In this document: piece by piece, positions 10,777-21,484 of the stretch | Numbering within the stretch: position 1 is the stretch's first letter | Layout of the letters: each line of letters starts with the position of its first letter | DNA from: Capra hircus | Lineage: Eukaryota; Chordata; Mammalia; Artiodactyla; Bovidae | Direction: 5' to 3' | Assembly: GCF_001704415.2 (NCBI RefSeq) | Contig: NW_017189740.1 | Span: 310,001-374,000 of the forward strand | Length of the DNA stretch: 64,000 nucleotides | Program-made: the position numbers and the translations under genes | The notes under the pieces: generated by a model | Told to the model about the DNA's origin: nothing | Database searches by the model: none | The model's input: the letters and a program-made list of their open reading frames with translations, nothing else

Positions 10777-11927
10777 AAATTGCCAAAATCCACTGGATCA
10801 TGGAAAAAGCAAGAGAATTCCAGAAAAACATCTATTTCTGCTTTATTGTCTATGCCAAAGCCTTTGCCTGTGTGGATCACAATAAACTGTGAAAAATTCT
10901 GAGAGAGATGGGAATACCAGACCACCTGACCTGCCTCTTGAGAAATCTATATGCAGATCAGGAAGCAACAGTTAGAACTGGACATGGAACAACAGACTGG
11001 TTCCAAATAGGAAAAGGAGTACATCAAGGCTGTATATTGTCATCCTGCTTATTAAACTTCTATGCAGAGTACATCATGAGAAATGCTGGACTGGAAGAAA
11101 CACAAGCTGGAATCAAGATTGCCAGGAGAAATATCAATAACCTCAGATATGCAGATGACACCACCCTTATGGCAGAAAGTGAAGAGGAACTAAAAAGTCT
11201 CTTGATGAAAGTGAAAGAGGAGAGTGAAAAAGTTGGCTTAAAGCTCAACATTCAGAAAACAAAGATCATGGCATCTGGTCCCATCACTTCATGGGAAATA
11301 GATGGGGAAACAGTGGAAACAGTGTCAGACTTTATTTTTTTGGGCTCCAAAATCACTGCAGATGGTGACTGCAGCTATGAAATTCAAAGATGCTTACTCC
11401 TTGGAAGAAAAGTTATGACCAACCTAGAGAGCATATTCAAAAGCAGAGACATTACTTTGCTGACTAAGGTCCATCTAGTCAAGGCTATGGTTTTTCCAGT
11501 AGTCATGTATGGATGTGAGTGTTGAACTGTGAAGAAAGCTGAGTGCTGAAGAATTGATGCTTTTGAACTGTGGTGTTGGAGAAGACTCTTGAGAGTCCCT
11601 TGGACTGCAAGGAGATCCAACCAGTCCATTCTGAAGGAGATCAGCCCAGGGATTCCTTTGGAAGGAATGATGCTGAAGCTGAAACTCCAGTACTTTGGCC
11701 ACCTCATGAGAAGAGTTGACTCATTGGAAAAGACTCTGATGTTGGGAGGGACTGGGGGCAGGAGGAGAAGGGGACGACAGAGGATGAGCTGGCTGGATGG
11801 CATCACTGACTCGATGAACGTGAATCTGAGTGAACTCCAGGAGTTGGTGATGGACAGGGAGGCCTGGCGTGCTGCGATTCATGGGGTCGCAAAGAGTCGG
11901 ACACGACTGAGCGATTGAACTGAACTG

Positions 11928-12185
11928 ATCAGGCAACCAGAATAGTTAAGGAAATTTTTAAAAACCATCAGAGCAGATTAACATGAAATTCAAAACACTA
12001 GTCACAAAGAGTAGATCCTAAATGAATCCAAAGAGCAGGGGAAACAGATTACATTCAAAGGAACAGGTTTTCAAAGTCATAGGGAAAGTTATTTTTTGAC
12101 CTAAAATTTCAAGTCTTGAAAATTATCAAAGATGAGAGTAGAATTAAAAATTAAATAAAATAATTAATTAAATAGATTAATTAAA
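11928..12185 (+). mobile_element. Old L1 5' region, right half
   Basis: Continues the L1 interrupted at 9540. AGAGTAGATCCTAAATGAAT, CATTCAAAGGAACAGG and TTTTTTGACCTAAAATTTCAA match the L1 segments 'gagaagatcctaaaagc', 'tacaaaggatcagg' and 'gattttcaacctagaattc'. Confidence 0.65.
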
Positions 12186-12295
12186 TCCCCATGCACCTTT
12201 TCTTAGTATGTTCTTTGACTGTGTGTGAAAAAGTTAGGCATAAATCATGTTAATCCAACAGAGGAGATCAATGAAAGTAAAGTCCTAGGATGAGT

Positions 12296-13768
12296 TTGGT
12301 TCAGTTCAGTTCAGTCACTCAGTCGTGTCTGACTCTTTGCAACCCCATGGGCTGCAGCACGCCAGGCCTCCCGGTCCATCACCAACTCCCGGAGCCTACC
12401 TAAACTCATGTCTGTTGAGTTGGTGGTGCCATCCAACCACGTCATCTTCTGTCATCCCCTTCTCCTACTGCATTCAATCTTTCCCAACATCAGGGTCTTT
12501 TCCAATGAGTCAGTTCTTCGCATCAGGTAGCCAAAGTATTGGCGTTTCACTTCAACATTAGTCCTTCCAACGAATATTCAGGACTCATTTCCTTTAAGAT
12601 GGACTGGTTGGATCACCTTGCAGTCCAAGGGACTCTCATGAGTCTTCTCCAACACCACAGTTCAAAAGCATCAATTCTTTGGTGCTCAGCTTTCTTTATA
12701 GCCCAACTCTCATATCCATACATGACTACTGGAAAAATCATAGCCTTGACTAGACAGACCTTTGTTGGCAAAGTAATGTCTCTGCTTTTTAATATGCTAT
12801 CTATGTTGGTCATAACTTTCCTTCCAAGGAGCAAGCATCTTTTACTTTCATGGCTGCAGTTACCACCTGCAGTGACTTTGGAGCCCCCCAAAAATAAAGT
12901 TAGCTTTATTTTTCCAACAGGGGAAACTGTTTCCACTGTTTCCCAATTTATTTGCCATGAAATGATGGGACCAGATGTCATGATCTTCGTTTTCTGAATA
13001 TTGAACTTTAAGCCAACTTTTTCACTCTCCGCTTTTATTTTCATCAAGAGGCTCTTTAGTTCTTCTTCACTTTCTGCCATAAGGGTGGTGTCATCTGTAT
13101 ATATGAGGTTATTGATATTTCTCCTGGCAATCTTGATTCCAGCTTGTGCTTCATCAAGCCCAGTGTTTCTCATGATGTACTCTGCATAGAAGTTAAATAA
13201 GCAGGGTGACAACATACAGCCTTGATGTACTCCTTTCCCAATTTGGAACCAGTCTGTTGTTCCATGTCCAGTTCTAACTGTTGCTTCCTGACCTGCATAC
13301 AGATTTCTCAAGAAGCATGGCAGGTGGTTTGGTATTCCCATCTCTTTCAGAATTTTCCAGAGTTTGTTGTGATCCACACAATCAAAGGCTTTGACATATT
13401 CAATAAAGCAGAAATAGATGTTTTTCTGGAACTCTCTTGCTTTTTCAATGATTTAACGGATGTTGGCAATTTGATCTCTTTTTCCTCTGCCTTTTCTAAA
13501 TCCAGCTTGAATATCCGGAATTTCATGGTTCATGTACAGTTGAAGCCTGGCTTGGAGAATTGTGAGCATTACCTTGCTAGCATATGAGATGAGTGCAATT
13601 GTGGGGTAGTTTGAACATTCTTTGGCATTGCTTTTCTTTGGGATTGGAGTGAAAACTGACCTTTTCCAGTCCTGTGGCCACTGCTGAGTTTTTCCAAATT
13701 TGCTGGCATATTGAGTGCAGCACTTTCACAGCATCATCTTTTAGGATTTGAAATAGCTCAACTGAAAT
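12296..13768 (-). mobile_element. BovB LINE, antisense, 5'-truncated
   Basis: The (TTCAG)n head at 12298 is the reversed 3' tail. On the minus strand a 254-residue open stretch (12613-13377) covers the RT palm and thumb. It runs from DHNKLWKILKEMGIPNHLPC to ELWCWRRLMRVPWTAR. The catalytic box reads IYTDD where the family has RYADD, so the motif is altered. Truncation is at about 13768 in the region encoding SGGDGIPVELFQ. No endonuclease. Confidence 0.95.
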
Positions 13769-13810
13769 TTCTGGATGATAGAGGTTTCAGATGGGAGTCT
13801 CTGAGAATCA

Positions 13811-14016
13811 AGGATTCCCTGGTCGCTTAGATGGTAAGAATCTGCTTGCAGTGCAGGAGACCCAGGTTCTGTTCCTGGGTCAGGAAGATCCCATGGAGAA
13901 GGGAATGGCAGCCCACTCCAGTATTCTTGCCTGGAGAATTCCATGGACAGAGGAACCTGGTGGGCTATAGTCCATGGGGTCACAAACAGTCAGACCTGAC
14001 TGAGCGACTAACACTT
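13811..14016 (+). mobile_element. Bov-tA SINE
   Basis: Head GATTCCCTGGTCGCTTAGAT, B-box region GGTTCTGTTCCTGGGTC, and Bov-A body ending ACTGAGCGACTAACACTT. It lies about 40 bp beyond the truncation point of the previous BovB. Confidence 0.92.
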
Positions 14017-14866
14017 AAGAACATAGATCATTCTAAGAATGAGGTAAAAGCAAACAGAAAAGGGACAGATATGCAAATAGAGCCTCCAGGAAAGTAAAAA
14101 AAAAGTTGTACTAAGAATATAATAATATATTTCAGATCTGTGCAGTAATATTTAATATCCATAATAATGCAGATATTGTAAATTGATTTTTAACTTTTTA
14201 AACCAAATGTAGACAAAATACTTATAGAATAGGAGGTTAAACATTATTAACCTTGACAGTAGAAAAATACAAGTACAGAAGCAGCAATGGGTAGGTAGAA
14301 AAAGGGAAGTAGAAATGTCAGGAAGAGTAAGAGTATTATATCTTCATTCAGCATGGAGAGTCAAGGGATTTTATGGATAGCTCAAGAAACAAGGAATGAA
14401 AGTGTAAGTACAGGAATTCCTCATTATCTGAGTCTAATCCATTCCTATGAGCATGTCAGAAAGTAAATGTTCAGATAGCAGCAGAGTTTCTCCATTATTT
14501 AAATGTAAACGAATACTGCATTCATAGCCCATTCAAAAACCCCAAACCACTTCTATAAATATTATTAAAACACTCTGAAACATCCACAAAATAACCCATC
14601 AAAGACCTCTGCATAATATAAAGCATCTTAAATACCAATTACCTAATTATTTAACAGGAACTCAAGAGGAAACTCCTATAGATTTTGAAAACCTATTCCT
14701 GTAGCATATTGGATATGAACTTGATTTCCCTGTGTCTTTTAATGATGTTTACTGTATGAAAATAAACAATGTAATGACACAGTACAGATAGTATCTAAAT
14801 CAGACCACGTTTGGTTAGCCTCCTAGGAACCTGACTGAAGTAAGCACTGGAAAAATTAAGGGCTAA
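14017..14866. other. No recognised feature
   Basis: AT-rich DNA without a convincing repeat or coding match. A stretch at 14410-14500 might be a decayed DNA transposon, but I cannot support a name. Confidence 0.45.
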
Positions 14867-14867
14867 A

Positions 14868-16772
14868 ACCCATTCACCATTGTAACAGAAAGAATAAAAT
14901 ACCTAAGAATGAATTTACCTAAAGAAGCAAAAGACCTATATATAGAAAGCTATAAAACATTGATGAAAGAAATCAAAGATGACATAAATAGATGGAGAAA
15001 TATACCATGTTTGTGGATTTGAAGAATCATTATAGTGAAAATGAGTATACTATCAAAGCTACCTATAGATTCAACACAATCCCTATCAAGCTACCAACAG
15101 TATTTTTCACAGAACTAGAACAAATAATTTCACAGTTTGTATGAAAACACAAAAATCCTTGAATAGCCAAAGCAATCTTGAGAGAGAAGAATGAAACTGG
15201 AGGAATCAAGTTTCCTGACTTCAGACTACACTACAAAGCTACAGTCATCAAGAGAGTATGGTACTGGCACAAAGACAGAAATATAGATCAATGCAACAAA
15301 ATAGAAAGCCCAGAGATAAATCCGCACACCTGCGGATGTGTTATCTTTGACAAAGGAGGCAAAAATATACAATGAAGAAAAGACAACCTCTTTAGCAAGT
15401 GGTGCTGGGAAAACTGGTCAACTACATGTAAAAGAGTGAAACTAGAACACTTTCTAACACCATACACAAAAAGAAACTCAACATGGATTAAAGATCTAAA
15501 TTTAAGAACAGAAACTGTAAAACTCTTAGAGGAAAACATAGGCAGAACACTCTGACAAAAATCACAGCAAAATCTTCTTTGACCCACATCCCAGAATAAT
15601 GGAAATAAAAAACAAAAATAAACAAATGGGACCTAATTAAACTTAAAAGGTTTTGCACAACGAAGGACACTATAAGCAAGGTGAAAAGGCAGCCTTCAGA
15701 ATGGGAGAAAATAATAGCAAATGAAGCAACTGACAAAGAATTAATCTCCAAAATACACAAGCAGTTCATGTAGCTTAATACCAGAAAAATGAACAACCCA
15801 ATCAAAAAGTGAGTCAAAGAACCAAACAGACATTTCTCTAAAGAAGACATACAGATGGCTATTAAACACATGAAAAGATCCTCAGTATCACTCATTATTA
15901 GAGAAATGCAAATCAAAACCACAATGAGGTATCATCTCACTCCAGTCAGAATGGCTGCTATCAAAAAGTCTGCAAACAATAAATGCTGGAGAGGGTGTGG
16001 AGAAAAGGGAAACCTTTTACACCTTGGTAGGAATGCAAACTGGTACAGCCATTATGGAGAATATTGTGGAGATTTCTTTTAAAAGTGGAAATATAACTGC
16101 CACATGACCCAGCAATCCCACTACTGGGCATCCACAGTGAGGAAACCAGAATTGAAAGAGACCCCTGTACCCCAATGTTCACTGCAGCACTACTTATAAT
16201 AGCTAGGACATGGAAGCAACCTAGATGTTCATTGGCAGATGACTGGATAAGGAAGTTGTGGTACATATACACAATGGAATATTACTCAGCTATAAAAAAC
16301 AACATATTTGAGTCAGTTCTAATGAGGTGGATGAGCCTATTATACAGAATGAAGTAAGTCAGAAAGAGAAACACCAATGCAGTATATTAATGTATATACA
16401 TGGAATTTAGAAAGATGGTAATGATGATCCCATACACAGGCAGCAAAAGAGACACAGATGTAAAGAACAGACTATTGGACTATGTGGGAGAAGTGGAGGG
16501 TAGGATGATATGAGAGAATGGCACTGAAACATGTATATTACCATATGTAAAATAGATGACCAATGCAAGTTCGATGCATCAAGCAGGGCACACAAAGCTT
16601 GTGCTCTGAGCCAACCCAGAGGGATGGGGTGGGGAGGGAGGTGGGAGGGGAGTTCAGGATTGGGGGACACATGTGCACCTGTGGCTGATACATGTCGATG
16701 TATGGCAAAAACCATCACAATATTGTATGGTAATTATCCTCCAATTAAAATAAATAAATAAAAATTTAAAAA
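14868..16772 (+). mobile_element. L1-BT LINE, 3' 1.9 kb
   Basis: Sense L1 from the RT thumb of ORF2 to the A-rich tail. Decayed ORF2 pieces are readable: ETGGIKFPDFRLHYKATVIK (15190-15250), AIKHMKRSSVSLIIREMQIK (15858-15917) and AWKQ-type residues near 16200. The 3' UTR holds the G-rich tract (16620-16660) and TATGGTAATTATCCTCCAAT. Several stops make it inactive. Confidence 0.95.
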
Positions 16773-17345
16773 CCCTGTAGGGTAAGGGTAGGGTGGATAA
16801 CTATAATGCCTAGTATATTTAAACAAGGCTCTAACCTCTTTCTCATTAAGTAGTCCATGACCTAAACACTTTGGCTGACATTGTATGGGGATTCATTAGA
16901 GCAAGTGTACACTTCTTGTCCACAGCAAGTATATGGATAAACATTTCTACATACGCTTATAGCCAATCACTGGGTAGTGAGAGCTCAGATAACTAGGTAA
17001 AGCCAACCCATAAAGCAAGCAAAAATAGTTTACTATAGCTGTATGGGGTAGGGAAGGAAGAAAGCACATGTAGGTGATGTCACTGAGTTAAAGCCTCACT
17101 TTCCACAGCTATCAATAATACTATCAAAATGATTAAGCACCAATGAGTGCACATATTTCTGCTAAAAATAAATTTGAATATTTGTTTTTTTAAGGAGGCA
17201 AATCTGGCCGAGTCATGCGATAGCAAAAATATCTTTCAAAGTTGCTTTCATCCTGCCTCATTCACTTCACTCTTTCTGTATGTGTGTAGTAGTTTTATGA
17301 CCATCTGTATTACATGTGTTTATAAATACCTCTTATGTGTCTTTC
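16773..17345. other. No recognised feature
   Basis: Apparently unique sequence with no open frame or repeat signature that I can support. Confidence 0.5.
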
Positions 17346-17358
17346 AGAATGGCTATCA

Positions 17359-17655
17359 GGGCTTTCCTGGTGGCTCAGTTGTAAAGAATCTGCCTGTCAA
17401 TGCAGGAGACATGGGTTCGATCCCTGATCCAGGAAGATTCCACATGCTGCAGAGCATACTGAGCCCAGGCACTTCAACTATTGAGCCCATGTGTCGCAAC
17501 TTGAAGTCTGTGTGCCCTGGAGCCCATGCTCTGCAACAGGAAAAGCCACCACAATAAGAAATCTGTAGCCCCCACTCACTACAGCTAGAGAAAGGCCCTT
17601 GCAGGAACGAAGACTTAGCACAGCCAAAAATAAATAAATAAAATTAAGAAAAAAA
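17359..17655 (+). mobile_element. CHR-type tRNA-Glu SINE
   Basis: It shares the tRNA-like head with Bov-tA (GGTTCGATCCCTGATCCAGG). The body is different: CCACATGCTGCAGAGC, then GTGTCGCAACTTGAAGTCTG, then AGCACAGCCAAAAATAAATA, as in the older cetartiodactyl CHR family. The perfect 13-bp duplication AGAATGGCTATCA sits at 17346-17358 and 17656-17668. Confidence 0.88.
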
Positions 17656-17749
17656 AGAATGGCTATCATATCCATTCCCTTAAATAAAAATGTTCTCTAT
17701 GTAGTGAATATCACTCATAAAAATTTTTATTACACGTGTTTTTATTTTC

Positions 17750-18262
17750 TTTGTTTTTAATTGAGATATAATTGATATATAAGTATATAAATTTCAGGTG
17801 TGCATTACATTGATATGATACATTTAACATATTGCAATATGATTACCACCATATCTTTAGCTAATACCATGTCACAATAGAGAAATTATTTCTTTAATGT
17901 GGTGAGAACATTTAAGATCTAGTCTCAGCAATTTTGAAGTGTATAATATGATATTGCTGTCTATAATCACTATGCTGTACATTAGATTTCCAGAACATAT
18001 TCATCTTCTAGTTGCAACTTTGTACCACTTAATACCTCCTGAACTTCCCATTCTACTTTCTGTTTCTACAGTTTTAGGATATGATACAATCAATATCTGT
18101 CTTTGTCTGGCTTATCTCACTAAACATACTGCTCTCAAGGACCATTCATGTTGTTGTAAATGGCAGGATTTTCTTCCTTCTCATGGGGGAATAATATTCC
18201 ATTGTACACATATACCACATCTTCTTTACTCATACATCCTTTGATAGACGCAGAGGTTTCAC
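17750..18262 (-). mobile_element. Old L1 3' UTR and ORF2 end, antisense
   Basis: AATTGAGATATAATTGATAT opens the reversed 3' UTR. GCTGTACATTAGATTTCCAG, AATGGCAGGATTTTCTTCC and AATATTCCATTGTACACATA follow in the expected order. Confidence 0.85.
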
Positions 18263-18284
18263 AGGCATGTTCTGGTCTGAACAG

Positions 18285-19110
18285 TACTTTACTAGAAGGG
18301 ATGTCCTTCCTCCTATCAAAGGCTAATCAACACACCTCTTTCTGAATCCAATGCCTTCTCACTTTCTAAACGACCTTGCTGCATTGGTTATGTCCTCCCA
18401 CCTTGTGCACATTTAATGTCTCTCTTTCTAACTGGATCTTTCCCCTCAGGATTGAAAAATTCTCTATCTTGCATCTTAAAAATTCCTCTTCCTTTAATCC
18501 ACACCTCCCTCCAGTTATTGTCCTTTCTTTATTCTTTATATTTTAAAAAAATCTTTACTCTTTATGTTTAAAAAATTCTTTACTCTTTACATTTTATTTT
18601 TTTTTTATTTTTTTTATTTATTTTTTATTTTTTATTTTTTATTTTTTTTAAATTTTAAAATCTTTAATTCTTACATGCGTTCCCAAACATGAACCCCCCT
18701 CCCACCTCCCTCCCCACAACATCTCTCTGGGTCATCCCCATGCACCTGCCCCAAGCAAGCTGCACCCTACGTCAGACATGGACTGGCGATTCAATTCTTA
18801 CATGACAGTATACATGTTAGAATTCCCATTCTCCCAAATCATCCCACCCTCTCCCTCTCCCTCTGAGTCCAAAAGTCCGTTACACACATCTGTGTCTTTT
18901 TTCCTGTCTTGCATACAGGGTCGTCATTGCCATCTCTTTACATTTTAAAAAAGGTAGTCTACACAACTCTCTCCAGCTGTTCCCATATGTCTTCTCTCCT
19001 GTCAGTCTGAAAAATCTGTTTTTGTGAAGATAAGTAAAGACCTCCCTGTTGCCATATCCAGTGGACACTCTCAAGTATTACTCTCACTGGACTTTGATTT
19101 CCAGCTTCTA
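18285..19110 (+). mobile_element. L2 LINE ORF2 region, split by L1-BT
   Basis: Two collinear L2 pieces, about 18285-18582 and 18948-19110. The left one includes TCTCTCTTTCTAACTGGATC and ATCTTGCATCTTAAAAATTC. The right one includes GTAGTCTACACAACTCTCTC and AGACCTCCCTGTTGCCATAT, the L2 counterpart of 'gacctccacgttgccaaatcc'. An L1-BT separates them. Confidence 0.68.
18597..18933 (-). mobile_element. L1-BT 3' end, antisense
   Basis: A long T-rich tail (18597-18665) precedes the reversed L1-BT 3' UTR (CCTCCCACCTCCCTCCCCAC, then TCTCTGGGTCATCCCC). The 14-bp sequence CTCTTTACATTTTA is exactly duplicated at 18583-18596 and 18934-18947. Confidence 0.95.
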
Positions 19111-19394
19111 ATAGGACCAGCAGTGCCTCTTCTACCAGGGGACTGACAATATCCTATGGGTCCCAAGATCTCCCAGTGCTGAGCCATTGCATTGGCATTT
19201 CAAAACAATGCCTGGAAATAGTTGACACCTCAAATCCTGACTGTCAGTCACCAAATAGCTTGTTCTTTCACCCACTAAACAGGACAAAAAGGGTGACCTG
19301 CAATGTAGAGGCCTCCCTGTCTTATAATTCAGAGTCATTTTCTGGGCCCAACAGCATCCTGATCTCAACACATCTCTCTTTGAGAACAGAGGAT
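19111..19394. other. No recognised feature
   Basis: Between L2 and MLT1. It may continue the L2 in decayed form, but I cannot align it with confidence. Confidence 0.4.
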
Positions 19395-19761
19395 GGACAG
19401 GGTGTTTGCTGTCTCCCCGAAGTTCATATGTTAAAGCTCTAAGCCCCTGTACTTCAGAATGTAACTGTATTTGGTGATAGGGTCTTTACAGAGGTAACTA
19501 ATGTAAAATGATATCATTAGAAATATCAATTTGACTGGTATCCATTTAAAAAGAGATAATTAGGACACAGACGCACACAGAGGGAAGACTGTGTGAAGAC
19601 ACGGGGAACAGATGGCTGTCTACACGCAAAGGAGAGAGGCCATAGAAGGAACCACCCTATTAACACTTTGATCTTGGACTTCCAGTCTCCAGAATTGTGA
19701 GAGAAGTTTCTGTTGTTTAAGCCACCCATTCTATGGTACTTTGCTATAGCAGTAAACTCAT
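19395..19761 (+). mobile_element. MLT1-type LTR (ERVL-MaLR)
   Basis: AAGTTCATATGTTAAAGCTC, GTAACTGTATTTGGTGATAG, TTGATCTTGGACTTCCAGTC, and GTTGTTTAAGCCACCCATTC appear in the order of an MLT1 LTR. Its last bases resume after a Bov-tA at about 20213. This is a solo LTR without internal viral sequence. Confidence 0.85.
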
Positions 19762-20201
19762 TGTTGTTATTTAGTCGCTCAGTTGTGTCCGAGGAGAAGG
19801 CATACTCTTGCCTGGAAAATCCCATGGATGGAGGAGCCTGGTAGGCTGCAGTCCATGGGGTCGTGAAGAGTTGGACATGACTGAGCAACTTCACTTTCAC
19901 TTTTCACTTTCATGCATTGGAGAAGGAAATGGCAACCCACTTCAGTGCTCTTGCCTGGAGAATCCCAGGGACAAAGGAGCCTGGTGTCACACAGAGTCGG
20001 ACACGACTGATGCGACTTAGCAGCAGCAGCAGTCGTGTCCAACTCTTTGTGATCCTATGGACTGTAGCCTGCCAGGATCCTCTGTCCATGGAATTTTCCA
20101 GGCAAGAATACTGGAATGGGTTGCGATTTCCTCCTCCAGGGGATCTTCCTCACCCAGGGATTGAAGGCAGAGTCTTTACATCTGAGCCACCAGGGAAGCC
20201 A
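19762..20201 (-). mobile_element. Bov-tA SINE, antisense, split by Bov-A2
   Basis: Reversed Bov-tA: TTAGTCGCTCAGTTGTGTCC at the left, and from 20041 to 20201 the rest of the body and tRNA-like head (TCTGAGCCACCAGGGAAGCC). The 11-bp duplication AGTAAACTCAT at 19751-19761 and 20202-20212 places the insertion at the end of the MLT1 LTR. Confidence 0.94.
19791..20030 (+). mobile_element. Bov-A2 SINE inside Bov-tA
   Basis: Two Bov-A units joined by the (CTTTCA)n linker at 19893-19915, ending in (AGC)n at 20020-20030. The first unit has lost about 20 bases after GAGAAGGCA. Host bases AGTTGTGTCC (19781-19790) and AGTCGTGTCC (20031-20040) form a 10-bp duplication with one mismatch. Confidence 0.93.
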
Positions 20202-20299
20202 AGTAAACTCATACATAGCGGAAACTGTATTTTCTATTCTAGAGCTCTTGGTTGGCTATTTAAGTTCCCCTTTTTTCATAAAGCCTGTTTATAAACTCA

Positions 20300-20480
20300 G
20301 TGGTACTCAACCTTGTGCATGTATCAGTAACCCTTGGATAGCAGATTAAAATACAGACTCCAGGACCCTAACCCAGAGTCTGTGATTCATAAGGTCTTGG
20401 GTGGAGCCTGAGAATTTGCATTTGTAACAAACTTCCACAGGATGCTGATGCTATTGGTCCAGGGATCACCTGTGTAATTC
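20300..20480 (-). mobile_element. MER5A-like hAT-Charlie element
   Basis: Left terminus CAGTGGTACTCAACCTTGTG resembles the hAT-Charlie inverted repeat. GAGCCTGAGAATTTGCATTT and GATGCTGATGCTATTGGTCC are hallmark internal segments, here on the reverse strand. The right terminus has decayed. Confidence 0.85.
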
Positions 20481-20826
20481 TGTGGGGTTGGCTAAGCCTT
20501 GGTGCCCACATAGGTAATAACCTATGTGTGACTTTCCTGGTATGATAACGATGATCACAAAGGAATGTACTTGCCCTGACAAGTAGTTAAGGAGAACACA
20601 ATAACCAAAAATGGCACCTTAAGCCCCATCCCAAGCTTTGTTGATAGTATTATGAGCAGAAACAGTCAGCAACTGGTGTGCTTGGAGGTAAGTGGTCAGG
20701 GAGTAGGGGTGGCAGACATACCCTAAAGTGACCTTCAATGAATTACACTTTGTATAATCCCTTCCCACACCTGAAACAATAAAGTATGGCAAAGATAATA
20801 AGAGGTAATTTGCATAGTTACATCAT
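20481..20826. other. No recognised feature
   Basis: Unassigned spacer between MER5A and Bov-A2. Confidence 0.5.
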
Positions 20827-20840
20827 GTTACCTAAGACTG

Positions 20841-21112
20841 CTGCTGCTGCTAAGTCACTTCAGTCGTATCCGACTCAGTGCGACCCCATAGACGGCAGCC
20901 CACCAGGCTACCCCGTCCCTGGGATTCTCCAGGCAAGAACACTGGAGTGGGTTGCCATTTCCTTCTCCAATGCATGAAAGTGAAAAGTGAAAGTGAAGTC
21001 GCTCAGTCATGTCCAACCCTCAGCGACCCCATGGACTGCAGCCTACCATGCTCCTCTGTAAATGGGATTTTCCAGGCAAGAGTACTGGAGTGGGGTGCCA
21101 TTGCCTTCTCTG
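20841..21112 (-). mobile_element. Bov-A2 SINE, antisense
   Basis: Short (GCT)n head, two reversed Bov-A units and the linker GTGAAAAGTGAAAGTGAAGT. The 14-bp duplication GTTACCTAAGACTG (20827-20840) versus GTTACTTAAGACTG (21113-21126) has one mismatch. Confidence 0.95.
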
Positions 21113-21126
21113 GTTACTTAAGACTG

Positions 21127-21484
21127 CATTGTAGCAAACTGGAGAGATTATACTGCTGGCTTTGAAGAAGCAAACAGCTATGCTGTGACTGCCTCAGCCT
21201 CTAGGGCCTAGAGGGAGCCTATTGTTAAGAAGCTGCAAAAATCAGGGCCCTCAATCTAGAGCATAAAGAAATGAATTCTGTTAGCAGCTATGGGAGCTTG
21301 GAAAAGGACTTAAACTCCAGATGAGAAGGCAACCTGACTGATACCTCCACTATGGCCTTGTGAGAGCCCGAGCAGAAGACTCACCTGAATGGTATCCAGA
21401 CTCCTAGCCCATGAAAGTCGAGTTAATAAATGTGTGCTGTTTACAATACCTAAACATGTGGTCATTTGTTACACAGCAATATAA
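21127..21484 (+). mobile_element. MaLR/MLT-type LTR remnant
   Basis: Weak similarity in order: CTGGCTTTGAAGAAG, AGCTTGGAAAAGGACT, GTCGAGTTAATAAATGTGTG, and TTTGTTACACAGCAATATAA. These match the end of an LTR family that reads 'ataataaatgtgtgttgttttaagcc' and 'tttgttacagcagcaata'. A BovB inserted at its end. Confidence 0.45.

Larger units (their letters stand above)
9541..11927 (+). mobile_element. BovB LINE, 5'-truncated, with two nested inserts
   Basis: BovB from just before the RT domain to the 3' tail. The first open stretch (9660-10120) carries DTKGTFYAKMGSIKDRNGMD and ILECEVKWALESITTNKASG. Two inserts follow: a Bov-tA (10123-10322) and another BovB fragment (10447-10776). The RT then continues with VHQGC and the catalytic motif YADD, encoded at 11148-11159. 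The downstream block TCTTCATGGATGT-type region breaks at a TGA near 11523. The 3' tail ends ACTGAACTGA at about 11927. Endonuclease is absent. ATCAGG at the left and right borders is a candidate target-site duplication. The element is inactive, through truncation and the inserts. Confidence 0.95.
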
